The notes under the pieces were generated by a model. The model was not told where the DNA came from, made no database searches, and was given only the letters and a program-made list of their open reading frames with translations. From an uncultured Chlorobiales bacterium (GTDB lineage Bacteria > Bacteroidota > Chlorobiia > Chlorobiales > Chlorobiaceae), in assembly GCA_903929135.1 (NCBI GenBank), contig CAIYTH010000026.1:1-45621 (forward strand): 45,621 bases of DNA. The letters are read 5' to 3'. Each line of letters begins with the position of its first letter. Position 1 is the stretch's first letter. Positions 1 to 7,068 of this stretch are shown here, piece by piece. Both the position numbers and the translations under genes were made by a program.

Positions 1-1
1 C

Positions 2-193
2 AAGGTTTGTCTGGATCATCTCAGGAGCGGAAGCCGAAGACCACAGGTATCTGCGTTGAGAAAAGAGCTTGCATTGCTGTTGGTCAATGAATACGGATAC
101 TCGCTTGCAGAGTCGGCACGACAGCTTGGCATATCGACTTCAGGCGTTCATGGCATAGTTAACCGGCACGAAGAAAGTGCAAGAATTGAATAG
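2..193 (+). CDS. REP-associated (RayT-type) transposase, C-terminal part only
   Basis: An open frame runs in from the left window edge and stops at TAG 191-193, giving about 63 codons. It contains LDHLRSGSRRPQ and then a helix-turn-helix-like segment (SLAESARQLGISTSGVHGIV). This layout, a basic RSGSR stretch followed by a DnaA-C-like helix-turn-helix, is what the C-terminus of Y1-type REP-associated tyrosine transposases looks like. The catalytic HUH domain would lie left of the window, so it is unknown whether the gene is intact. It runs into the left flank of the adjacent IS element. The family call is by eye and is moderate. Confidence 0.6.
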   Translation, partial: KVCLDHLRSGSRRPQVSALRKELALLLVNEYGYSLAESARQLGISTSGVHGIVNRHEESARIE

Positions 194-324
194 CGTCCCT
201 CAATTCCCGCTCCTGGAAAAGACTTGGACTTTGATTGGGGGTAAGTATGTATGGACGTGAGCCCGTAAAATCGGACCACTTGGTTGTAGAAAAATGAGTA
301 AACTCAACCAAGGAGGTATGACGC

Positions 325-591
325 ATGAAAACCAAGCGTTACAGCACAGAACAGATCATCTGTATCCTGAAAGAGGGAGACTCCGGAATGCCCGTCAAGG
401 ATCTCTGTCGGAAATATGGTATCAGCGATGCGACGATTTACAATTGGAAATCGAAGTATGGCAACATGTCGGTCAGTGAAGCGCAACGGCTCAAGGAGCT
501 TGAAGACGAGAACCGTCGCCTGAAAAGACTTGTAGCTGATCAGGCGCTCGATATCCAGATGCTTAAGGAGATCAACTCAAAAAAATGGTAA
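325..591 (+). CDS. IS3-family transposase OrfA
   Basis: This 88-residue protein is the DNA-binding half of the IS3-family transposase. The N-terminal half is a helix-turn-helix (PVKDLCRKYGISDATIYNWKSKYG), and it ends in a leucine-rich coiled coil (LKELEDENRRLKRLVADQAL) used for multimerisation. A start-proximal AAGGAGG lies at 309-315. The 3' end overlaps OrfB by 7 nt in the -1 frame at a run of seven A residues (579-585), the usual kind of slippery site for making the OrfAB fusion transposase. The gene appears intact. Confidence 0.9.
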   Translation: MKTKRYSTEQIICILKEGDSGMPVKDLCRKYGISDATIYNWKSKYGNMSVSEAQRLKELEDENRRLKRLVADQALDIQMLKEINSKKW

Positions 592-1430
592 CGCCTGAGG
601 CCAAGCGCAAGGCAGTTGAGCACTTGCATGCAAGCTTCGGGCGTAGCATAAGAAAACTCTGTATCCTGGTCGGCATGAACCGGTCCAACTGGCATTACCA
701 ACCAAAACCGGATGCCGATGAGGCGATCAGAAAAAGGTTACGGGAACTGGCCGATGAACGGAAACGCTGGGGTTATCGGCGGTTACATTACCTGTTACGG
801 CGAGAAGGCTTCCTGATCAACCATAAGCGGACAGAACGGTTGTATCGAGAAGAAAACCTGATGTTGCGGGTCAAACGGCGTCGGAAAATGGCTGCTGAAA
901 GCCGGGTGGCGCCTCCTCCACCTGAACGCAGGAACCAGTGTTGGGCAATGGACTTCATGAGCGACAACCTGAATCATGGCCGTCGGTTCCGGGTGTTGAA
1001 TGTCGTGGATAGTTACAGTCGGGATTTTTTGGGCTATGAAGTTGACACGTCAATCACTGGCAAACGGGTCTGCGGTGTTCTGGATCGTCTGGTCTGGTTC
1101 AATGGTATGCCTGAGATCATTACCGTTGATAATGGACCCGAATTCATCGGCAAAGCACTTGACGCTTGGGCTTATCGACACGGAGTGAAACTGGTGTTCA
1201 ATCGGCCGGGGAAACCGGTCGACAACACCTACATTGAAAGTTTCAATGGCAGATTACGAGATGAATGTCTGAATATGAACTGGTTCATGAGTCTGGATCA
1301 CGCGCGTGAGGTCATTGAGGCGTGGCGTACAGATTACCATACGATCAGACCGCATAGCGGACTCGGTCGCTTGACACCTGAAGAATTTCGGGCTAAGGAA
1401 TCTGAAGGTTTCCAAAAACAAGTGGTCTGA
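585..1430 (+). CDS. IS3-family transposase OrfB (DDE integrase domain)
   Basis: This 281-residue protein has the IS3 OrfB layout: an HTH_21-like segment around residues 45-95 and an rve integrase core from about 110. The catalytic triad is visible as D123 (CWAMDFMSD), D182 (ITVDNGPEF) and E218 (DNTYIESFNGRLRDE). It is expected to act as an OrfAB fusion made by -1 frameshifting at the A7 tract 579-585. The separate ATG at 585 sits within that tract. No internal stop is present, so the element may be functional. Confidence 0.92.
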   Translation: MVTPEAKRKAVEHLHASFGRSIRKLCILVGMNRSNWHYQPKPDADEAIRKRLRELADERKRWGYRRLHYLLRREGFLINHKRTERLYREENLMLRVKRRRKMAAESRVAPPPPERRNQCWAMDFMSDNLNHGRRFRVLNVVDSYSRDFLGYEVDTSITGKRVCGVLDRLVWFNGMPEIITVDNGPEFIGKALDAWAYRHGVKLVFNRPGKPVDNTYIESFNGRLRDECLNMNWFMSLDHAREVIEAWRTDYHTIRPHSGLGRLTPEEFRAKESEGFQKQVV

Positions 1431-1447
1431 TAAATGGGGGCACGTCC

Positions 1448-1804
1448 CTTAAACCCTTCAGTTCCAACTAATCCTATTAATCTCTCTAATGAGTTATACG
1501 TGACTATAAATTTTTTGATGCCTTCACGATTGTTGTAATCTTCAATGATTTTGTTTGTTGTATATCCATCAACACCTAATGCATTAGGATATTTGTTTAT
1601 CTTGCTATCGATCAATGAAATAAATGGCACTGCTATTATGTAATTGTATTTGCTCTCTAATGCAAGTGTGGTGCCTCCGCAGCCAACCTTGCCTTTGTTA
1701 AAGATACAGTTTGATGGAAGTTCATTTAATTCTTTATGTTCTGAAAGATATTTGATTCCGGAAGGAATGACGATATTCTCTATTGAGCTAGGCTTGTTGT
1801 TCAT
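1448..1804 (-). pseudogene. Helicase/primase-like mobile-element protein, truncated at IS boundary
   Basis: The N-terminal ~119 codons of a gene remain, reading from ATG 1804 to the IS end. Beyond 1447 the frame only continues through IS DNA. Visible features are a degenerate P-loop-like stretch (FNKGKVGCGGTTLALES) around residues 36-52 and a following YNYIIAVPFISLIDSKI strand. That pairing resembles proteins encoded on phages and conjugative elements of the Bacteroidota/Chlorobiota; this is recollection, not a search. The sequence is much more AT-rich than the rest of the window, which suggests transfer. The C-terminal part is not found on the other side of the IS. Confidence 0.5.
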
Positions 1805-2219
1805 TGTAGTATATTGAGAATTAGAAAGAAATATTGCTTTTAAGTGTCAATCATTTTTAATTCGATAGTATATATCACTGAATTATTTTTCAGTGACACC
1901 TATAGAGTTGTGTCAAATGGTGACTGACTAATATTTCTTTTATTTCGATACAGCAATGAATGGGCATAGACGGGTTACCAGTATCTTTTATTTGATACTG
2001 GTAGTGGGCAAAATCTGAGGTCTGAGTCGTAACCGAGTGCTTCTGAAAGCTTTTAACGTAGTAGGCTTCAGATGTTGGGAGAAGGACTGTCGAGGTGTTC
2101 ATTTTTATAGGCTTGTCTTGTTGTTAAAAACAGCATATCATCATGCTGACAACAACAAGTTAAAACCATATAAAAAAGTAACTTAGAGTAGAGAGATGAG
2201 TTCAACACTCAACAAAAAA
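1805..2219. other. AT-rich stretch without a convincing gene
   Basis: This 415-nt stretch separates two minus-strand genes of the AT-rich island. A 70-codon frame (1890-2102, minus) exists but has no ribosome binding site and no recognisable motif, so it is not called. The stretch holds two perfect inverted repeats, at 1875-1896 (8-bp arms) and 1976-2003 (10-bp arms). Confidence 0.5.
1976..2003. repeat. 10-bp perfect inverted repeat in AT-rich island
   Basis: TACCAGTATC (1976-1985) and GATACTGGTA (1994-2003) are exact reverse complements around an 8-nt spacer, TTTTATTT. A second hairpin, TCACTGAA/TTCAGTGA, lies about 80 nt away at 1875-1896. Either could be a terminator, a protein-binding site or part of a plasmid/phage control region. 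The sequence does not decide between these. Confidence 0.55.
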
Positions 2220-2987
2220 TCAACTCTTATTCAACTCTTTATACTGCTTCTTTGCTCTTCCTAATGGTGCTTTGTGGTCTTTGATTGGGTTTTTGCCTGA
2301 TATTTCGTTGTACTCCTTCTTCCAGTCTACTCCTAATTGATAGAATGATCTATCTCCGGTGTTTATTGAGAGGAACTTTTCCCGTTCATCTTCTGACATT
2401 TGCTTGATCTTCTCAAGACAGAAATCCTGAAAGTTGCTGATTCTAGTGCTTGCAAGGTCTTCTTCAGCATGACTTTCTACAGGAGCATCCTTTGGTCGTT
2501 TTTCCTGAGAGCTTATTTCACTTTCTATCCTAGTGATGAGAAAGCCGTACTTCTGTTTCATGTCCTCTGTAAGGGGAGAGCAAAGAGCTTCAAAGTCCCT
2601 GTCAGATTTCACATTACCCAGAAGGCGAGTGAGGGCATAAACCGCTTGATCCTTAGGTAAAGCGTAAAAATCAGCGAAGGTGCCATTAAGAGCCGCCAGG
2701 AAGTGACCTTTGGTGTCCTGTTCAAATTGCTTAATCAATCTGGCCTTATCACCTGTCTGCTCAATACTCCTAGAGAACCCGATATAGTTGCTGAAAATCT
2801 TCCAGATGTCATCAGCCAAGGCCATCCAGTCCTGATCCTTGTTGTACTGCTCATATGCCCTGAAAACCTCATTTGAGAACAGATGGATCAAAGTGTTCAG
2901 GTTGTCCTCAGTGTTATGATGATCGAAATGAGGATCATTCAGCAGATAGAGCGGTTCTCCGCTGGAAAATTTAAAAGGTTTGTCCAT
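2220..2987 (-). CDS. Unrecognised 255-residue protein of the AT-rich island
   Basis: This is a soluble, charged protein of 255 residues with no signal peptide, membrane segment or catalytic motif that I recognise. It is rich in K, E, D and S, and the C-terminal half (about 160-255) is strongly helical in composition. It begins only 11 nt from the end of the next IS element (2998), whose insertion therefore lies in its promoter/5' region. Base composition matches the truncated neighbour at 1448-1804 rather than the GC-rich chromosome, so both probably arrived on the same mobile element. A replication or mobilisation accessory role is possible but not shown. Confidence 0.6.
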   Translation of the reverse strand: MDKPFKFSSGEPLYLLNDPHFDHHNTEDNLNTLIHLFSNEVFRAYEQYNKDQDWMALADDIWKIFSNYIGFSRSIEQTGDKARLIKQFEQDTKGHFLAALNGTFADFYALPKDQAVYALTRLLGNVKSDRDFEALCSPLTEDMKQKYGFLITRIESEISSQEKRPKDAPVESHAEEDLASTRISNFQDFCLEKIKQMSEDEREKFLSINTGDRSFYQLGVDWKKEYNEISGKNPIKDHKAPLGRAKKQYKELNKS

Positions 2988-3056
2988 GCGCTAAAATTGT
3001 GATGGACCCGTCTTTGTAGACAAAAAACAGGCGAGTTTAAGCTAGCAACTCACGGT

Positions 3057-3908
3057 TCATGCAGCTGATTGGCGCTGCCCCACTTCAACAAACTTATCGA
3101 CGATTCTGGCTCCTCCCCCTGTTGCCATAGCATAGACCTCGTCAGGGATTTGATACCCCATCGACTGATGCGGACGTTCGGTGTTGTAAAACTCGAAGTA
3201 CTTCATCAATCCTTGATGCAGTTCAGCACCTGACGTGTATCCCTTCAGATACAGATCTTCATCTTTGAGGCTACGCCACAGTCTTTCAACGAACACATTA
3301 TCCAGTGCTCGGCCTCGACCATCCATGCTGATGCGGATATCGGGATATTCCCTGATGGCGCTGATGAAAGCATCGCTGGTGAACTGGGCGCCCTGGTCAG
3401 TATTGAAAATCTCCGGGGTTCCGTATTTGCTGAAGACCTCTTGCAGGCAGGATACACAGAAACCGCTGTCCATCGTATTCGACAACCGCCATGCTAAAAC
3501 CTTTCGGGAGTACCAATCTATGACGGCAACCAAGTAAATGAACCCCCGAGGTAGCCGGCAATACGTTATATCCGTGCTCCAGACCTGGTTCGGACGGCAA
3601 ACATGGAGGCCACGCAGTAGATAGGGAAATACCTTGTGATCCGGATGTGGCTCGCTGGTTTTCGGATTTGCATTTATGCCAGCAAGGCCAAGTTTGAGCA
3701 TCAATCGTTGAACCCGTTTCCGGTTGATTTGGTAACCTTGCCTTCTCAGGTAGTGCGTCATTCTCCGACTTCCATAGAATGGATGCCGGGTGTACTCCTG
3801 ATCAATCATTTCCAGCAGTTTCAGTTCTTCGGCATCGAGTCGATAGATCTTCGGCTTCCGGTAGAACGTCGAGCGATTGGTGCCGGCAAGGTCGCATTGG
3901 CGAGCCAA
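3057..3908 (-). CDS. IS3-family transposase OrfB (DDE integrase domain)
   Basis: This 283-residue catalytic subunit carries the DDE triad D113 (VWSTDITYC), D171 (FNTDQGAQF) and E208 (LDNVFVERLWRSLKDED), followed by the family signature YFEFYNTERPHQSMGY. The listed start is a TTG at 3908. In practice it is probably translated as an OrfAB fusion by -1 slippage on the A8 tract (plus-strand 3971-3978), because the frame stays open from there to 3908. There are no internal stops, so it is potentially active. Confidence 0.92.
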   Translation of the reverse strand: MARQCDLAGTNRSTFYRKPKIYRLDAEELKLLEMIDQEYTRHPFYGSRRMTHYLRRQGYQINRKRVQRLMLKLGLAGINANPKTSEPHPDHKVFPYLLRGLHVCRPNQVWSTDITYCRLPRGFIYLVAVIDWYSRKVLAWRLSNTMDSGFCVSCLQEVFSKYGTPEIFNTDQGAQFTSDAFISAIREYPDIRISMDGRGRALDNVFVERLWRSLKDEDLYLKGYTSGAELHQGLMKYFEFYNTERPHQSMGYQIPDEVYAMATGGGARIVDKFVEVGQRQSAA

Positions 3909-3951
3909 TGGTGTATATGTTCCTCGGCGCTGATCCAGCTTCTGCGCCTCT

Positions 3952-4245
3952 TCATCGGGAGATTCCGGACTTTTTTTTAAGCCAGTCCAGTTCCATCCTC
4001 AAGCGACCAATCTCCGAATAGAGTTTCTCAGGATCCTCGATTGGGTCAACCGGTTTCGGGCCACGCTTCTGTTCGAAGAGCGTCGAAGCCTGTTGTTGTA
4101 GCTCCTTTTTCCACGCGCTCACCTGAACAGGATGAACACCGTACTCCTGTGCTATCTCATTCAGGGTTTTAACGCCATGGATGGCGTCCAACGCCACCTT
4201 GGCCTTAAAGTCAGCAGTAAAACTCTTCCGCTTCTTTTCGCTCAT
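3952..4245 (-). CDS. IS3-family transposase OrfA
   Basis: This 97-residue DNA-binding half contains a Tnp_1-type helix-turn-helix (TLNEIAQEYGVHPVQVSAWKKEL) and a short coiled coil before the end (LYSEIGRLRMELDWLKKK). A run of eight A residues on the coding strand sits at the LKKK codons and is the expected frameshift site into OrfB. The start is preceded by AAGGAGCAAGT, a good ribosome binding site. Confidence 0.9.
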   Translation of the reverse strand: MSEKKRKSFTADFKAKVALDAIHGVKTLNEIAQEYGVHPVQVSAWKKELQQQASTLFEQKRGPKPVDPIEDPEKLYSEIGRLRMELDWLKKKSGISR

Positions 4246-4376
4246 ACTTGCTCCTTGATTTTGAGCAAGTTACCAACTTAAACTTCTGTCTGAAAACCTG
4301 GGTCCATCACACAGTTTTGAGGAGTTTCGAGGTACAGTTTTAGCCTAATAACCAAAGAAAGGGTGTCCTTTATCAG

Positions 4377-4417
4377 AAAAAGAAAAAGCCCCATAACATC
4401 TTGTGCTATAGGGCTTT
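4377..4417 (-). terminator. Rho-independent terminator after tRNA-Gln
   Basis: On the minus strand, AAAGCCC (complement of 4411-4417) pairs with GGGCTTT (complement of 4385-4391) around a 19-nt loop. A T-rich run (TTTTTCTTTTT) follows. It lies 8 nt beyond the 3' end of tRNA-Gln. Confidence 0.75.
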
Positions 4418-4424
4418 AACTAAG

Positions 4425-4497
4425 CTGAGGAGCCAGGACTCGAACCTGGAATTGCCTGATCCAGAATCAGGAGCCTTACCAATTTGGCCACTCCTCA
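4425..4497 (-). tRNA. tRNA-Gln (anticodon CTG)
   Basis: The cloverleaf folds on the minus strand. The acceptor is TGAGGAG/CTCCTCA, with the U1-A72 pair typical of tRNA-Gln and G73 as discriminator. The anticodon stem-loop is CCTGA-TTCTGGA-TCAGG with anticodon CTG, and the T arm contains GGTTCGAGTCC. CCA is not encoded. It stands alone, followed by its own terminator, and lies just outside the IS-bounded island. Confidence 0.95.
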
Positions 4498-4685
4498 ATA
4501 GTGATGTGAATATAGGAATTATTTCTGAAATCCATCGCCCGGGATCTGCAAAAAATGATTTTTTTTGAGGCGGCAGGCAGGTATGCAGATGGTTGCCGGA
4601 CCTGCCTTTAAAGGTTTTGTCGAACGTGCATATGCGGCAGGCCCTTAGCCGGAATGGTCCGGCTAAGGAGGACAGGGGAGTCCAT

Positions 4686-5498
4686 CTAATTCGACGTATA
4701 TCCGCCGGCAAAATCCATGACGCACATGTCTCCAAAGACGCGATGCGGTCCTATGTCCACACCGACAAATCTGAAGCTGTTGTTCAGGAGATTCTTTCTG
4801 TGCCCGCGTGACGATACGCCGTCATCGATGAGCAGCGCCATAACGATTTTTCTGGCCTCACGGTATCCGTAAGAAATATTCTCCCCTGCGGAGAGATCCC
4901 ATTGTCCATACCGGCTTATCCGGCTAGTTGCCGATGAACCGTCGCTGCCGGTATGACCGATCGACCCGGTTCGTCCCTGGTCGTGCGTGTGGTCACGGGC
5001 AGCCAATTTCAGCCCCTTGCTTGGCGCCAGGCTTGAAACCGGCCTGGTGTGTTCAAGTTCGCGGATACACTCGTCAAGCGCCGAACGCCCCTCACTGGTC
5101 ATGATCGGGGTTTTTCCGGGGAACCTGAGCAGGTTGCCCTGGTAGAGCGACCTGAGCGGCGCCAGATAGTGTTGGGCGTACCGGGCGGGATCCGTCCTCA
5201 TCATGTTGATTTCAATAACGACGTCGCGTTCCGTCCGGGTCATGTAACCGGCATTTCCGGTTGTATCGATGGTTTCCCGCATCCGGTTCGGCGATGAGGA
5301 ATTACTGACTAAACCATATTCTGGATTTTCCATAGCGGAATCGTCGCCAGATTGCTCGGCACTCTGTTCTTCCCAACGGCCTTCCGCCATGGCGACCGGT
5401 GCCATTCCACCCTTCGGTGCACCGGATGCAAGCAGCAGGAGCAGCAGCAGGAGCCCCGATTTTCCGGTATTGGTGATACGCTTCATCAAGATTTTCAT
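4686..5498 (-). CDS. Secreted CAP-domain (SCP/PR1-like) protein
   Basis: The ATG at 5498 is preferred because AAAAGGA lies 8 nt upstream; a TTG at 5516 is also in frame. A signal peptide (basic start, then an eight-leucine core around residues 16-23, cleavage near AMA-EG) sends the protein out of the cytoplasm. After a low-complexity linker, the CAP domain covers roughly residues 85-270. It contains HTHDQGRTGSIGHTG, the GENISYGY motif, a SSRGHRKNLL segment and a FVGVDIG strand, matching the four CAP signature regions and their His/Glu cavity residues. Bacterial CAP proteins are extracytoplasmic and mostly of unknown substrate. No neighbour suggests a partner. Confidence 0.85.
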   Translation of the reverse strand: MKILMKRITNTGKSGLLLLLLLLASGAPKGGMAPVAMAEGRWEEQSAEQSGDDSAMENPEYGLVSNSSSPNRMRETIDTTGNAGYMTRTERDVVIEINMMRTDPARYAQHYLAPLRSLYQGNLLRFPGKTPIMTSEGRSALDECIRELEHTRPVSSLAPSKGLKLAARDHTHDQGRTGSIGHTGSDGSSATSRISRYGQWDLSAGENISYGYREARKIVMALLIDDGVSSRGHRKNLLNNSFRFVGVDIGPHRVFGDMCVMDFAGGYTSN

Positions 5499-5918
5499 CG
5501 TTTCTGTCCTTTTCAACCCATCTGTTACATGCCGCTGCCGTTGTTGTCACATCAACGCGTGGCTCGATCCCTGATGACAGTATACAAAATCCGGAGGTGC
5601 CCTGTTCATGCATTTCCGAACCCCGCGAATATTCAGGCCTGGTTCGATGCGACCGGATGCACCCGGTAGGTTGGTGGCCCTGCATTTTGCAATGGAGTGC
5701 GCCTGGGATTATTGTGTTTTGCAAGGGTTGCCGGCAATAGCGGATTCCCCGCCGCTCCAAAAGCCTTTCCACTACTGGAGTTTTCTTTTCAGGTCCATTG
5801 TGGCCTGATTTTTGAGAAAACAATGGTGGAAATGCCGGGCGCCGGGATCTTTCAGGCTATCGTGAGCTTCTGACAGGCGCATCCCGGGACATTGCAACAT
5901 GACAAAAGGAGTGGCAAG
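5499..5918. other. Intergenic region, no gene seen
   Basis: This 420-nt stretch lies between the divergently transcribed CAP protein and the small gene at 5919. Frames here have no ribosome binding sites or family motifs. It presumably carries both promoters; I could not place them convincingly. Confidence 0.4.
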
Positions 5919-6146
5919 ATGTCAGGGCAGAAGATAATCATGTGGTTAGGCACAACCTCTGGACAGGAGAAGTGGAGAGTCGAAGTCCTGCGAAATAATG
6001 GAGAGGGGGACTACTCGCTTCTCCTCGGCAGTGAAAGCGCCGATTTTCCGGTCGATGTCGGAAATTTCGGACCGTTTGAAGAGGACCTGCTTATCCATGC
6101 GCTCAAGGATGCATATCCTGGTGCAGATATCCGTCTGAAATTCTAG
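5919..6146 (+). CDS. Small conserved-looking hypothetical protein (75 aa)
   Basis: The ATG at 5919 has AAAAGGAG 8 nt upstream and is preferred over in-frame codons further upstream. The 75-residue product is acidic, has no signal peptide or membrane segment, and alternates strand-like and helix-like stretches (IIMWLGTTSGQEKWRVEVL, then FGPFEEDLLIHALKDAYPG). This looks like a small alpha/beta fold. I do not recognise the family. Confidence 0.6.
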   Translation: MSGQKIIMWLGTTSGQEKWRVEVLRNNGEGDYSLLLGSESADFPVDVGNFGPFEEDLLIHALKDAYPGADIRLKF

Positions 6147-6249
6147 GGAAGCCCCCGTCAGCAGGGCTCTCCCTGGTCGCCGCAGCTGGCGGCATTGCCA
6201 GGTTCGGCAGGGGCAGGCCGGCGGATGATCGCATGCGTGATCATCGTTG

Positions 6250-6570
6250 TCAGAGGCCGTCGTGTTCCTGATCCGGGAGGACGAACCCTTTGAGGATGAG
6301 GTCGAAATCCACCGGGAACGATGGTTCGAGGTTGCCGAGGCTGTCCCTGCCTTCCGGCATATCGTGGATTCCCGCCGGAAAAATGCGATGCTCCGCCAGG
6401 TATTCCAGCAGGTAGTTCGTCAGCCGGAAGTAACCGCTCGGCTTGTTCGATGTGGCAGCGGGGGAGGGGTTTGGAGGTTTTCCGATGGCCCACGATTCGA
6501 CGATCTGCTCCACGAGCGCCCGGTAGCGTGCCGGCAGTTCGTCCCGTCCTGTGGCTGGTCTGGATTCCAT
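6250..6570 (-). CDS. Hypothetical protein (106 aa)
   Basis: This minus-strand frame encodes 106 residues without signal peptide or membrane segment. It has a helical N-terminal part (ARYRALVEQIVESWAIGKP), a Pro/Ser-rich linker and a second helical segment (YFRLTNYLLEYLAEHRIFP). I do not recognise it. Support is length and composition only, because frames on the opposite strand are also open. Its 3' end faces the gene at 5919-6146. Confidence 0.45.
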   Translation of the reverse strand: MESRPATGRDELPARYRALVEQIVESWAIGKPPNPSPAATSNKPSGYFRLTNYLLEYLAEHRIFPAGIHDMPEGRDSLGNLEPSFPVDFDLILKGFVLPDQEHDGL

Positions 6571-6693
6571 GATTGCCTGTTTTCGCCTGGTGTGGTGTTT
6601 TCTGTTCTCCTTGTCCGTAGTTCGCTTCCAAGCGGTCGACCGAAAACAAGAAAAGGATTTACCGGTTTCCCTGTAAATCCTTTAATCTGCTTG

Positions 6694-6767
6694 TACACCC
6701 GAAGGGAGTCGAACCCCTAACCTTCTGATCCGTAGTCAGATGCTCTATCCAATTGAGCTACGGGTGC
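6694..6767 (-). tRNA. tRNA-Arg (anticodon ACG)
   Basis: Minus-strand cloverleaf with acceptor GCACCCG/CGGGTGT, anticodon arm TCTGA-CTACGGA-TCAGA (anticodon ACG, A34 normally deaminated to inosine) and T arm GGGGTTCGACTCCC. CCA is not encoded. It is the last of three tRNA genes in a minus-strand cluster. Confidence 0.95.
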
Positions 6768-6803
6768 GAACTACGGACATTCCTTGTGAGATGCCCGTTC
6801 GTG

Positions 6804-6877
6804 TAGCGTGTACGGGATTCGAACCCGTGATCTTCGCCTTGAGAGGGCGATGTCCTGGGCCACTAGACGAACACGCC
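6804..6877 (-). tRNA. tRNA-Glu (anticodon CTC)
   Basis: Minus-strand cloverleaf with acceptor GGCGTGT/ACACGCT, anticodon arm TCGCC-CTCTCAA-GGCGA (anticodon CTC) and T arm CGGGTTCGAATCCCG. CCA is not encoded. It is the middle gene of the tRNA cluster. In green sulfur bacteria glutamyl-tRNA also feeds tetrapyrrole synthesis, though that usually relies on the TTC isoacceptor. Confidence 0.94.
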
Positions 6878-6911
6878 ATATGTCGTTAACTCTTCAAACG
6901 TTGCCAGTTGG

Positions 6912-6985
6912 TGGGCCCTGTAGGACTTGAACCTACGACCCAGCGATTATGAGTCGCTTGCTCTGACCAACTGAGCTAAGGGCCC
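6912..6985 (-). tRNA. tRNA-Ile2 (anticodon CAT, lysidine-type)
   Basis: Minus-strand cloverleaf with acceptor GGGCCCT/AGGGCCC and anticodon arm AGCGA-CTCATAA-TCGCT. A CAT anticodon could mean Met, but the arm GCGACTCATAATCGC and the body resemble the known bacterial tRNA-Ile2 (anticodon modified to k2C by TilS) rather than elongator Met. The bases after the discriminator read CCA on the minus strand (6911-6909), unlike the two neighbouring tRNAs. It is the first gene of the cluster, downstream of murA. Confidence 0.9.
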
Positions 6986-7068
6986 TCTAAGCCTTGCTTT
7001 AGAGTGAACAAAAGTACTGCTTTTCACTGAAATTGCAAAACATTTTTCTTGCATTTATTCAGGCTTTT

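Larger units (their letters stand above)
253..1447 (+). mobile_element. IS3-family insertion sequence (IS407-like organisation)
   Basis: Two overlapping transposase frames lie between imperfect inverted ends. The left end from 253 reads GGACGTGAGCCCG and later GACCACTTGGTTGTAGAAAA. The right end, read on the minus strand from 1447, reads GGACGTGCCCCCA and later GACCACTTGTTTTTGGAAA. The exact outer base is uncertain by a few nucleotides. No direct target duplication is visible: the left flank ends in ATGTAT and the right flank starts with CTTAAA. The right flank enters a truncated minus-strand gene whose missing part is not found left of the element, so the insertion was probably accompanied by deletion or recombination. 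Confidence 0.85.
2998..4311 (-). mobile_element. IS3-family insertion sequence (second, unrelated copy)
   Basis: The ends are inverted copies: TGTGATGGACCC at 2998-3009, and the same 12 bases on the minus strand ending at 4311. Similarity continues inward (GTCTTTGTAGAC against AGGTTTTCAGAC). Inside are a minus-strand OrfA and OrfB with a T8/A8 slippery tract at 3971-3978. No direct target duplication is visible (CTAAAAT left, CAGTTTT right). The element is not a copy of the IS at 253-1447: its ends and transposase sequences differ. It forms the right boundary of the AT-rich island. Confidence 0.9.

Noticed and set aside
1890-2102. A 70-codon minus-strand frame in the AT-rich island
   Set aside because: It has no ribosome binding site or recognisable motif, and a 10-bp perfect inverted repeat lies within it, so it is better seen as intergenic.
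6912-6985. Elongator tRNA-Met reading of the CAT-anticodon tRNA
   Set aside because: The anticodon arm and body match the tRNA-Ile2 pattern (GCGACTCATAATCGC) better than elongator Met. Identity still depends on lysidine modification.
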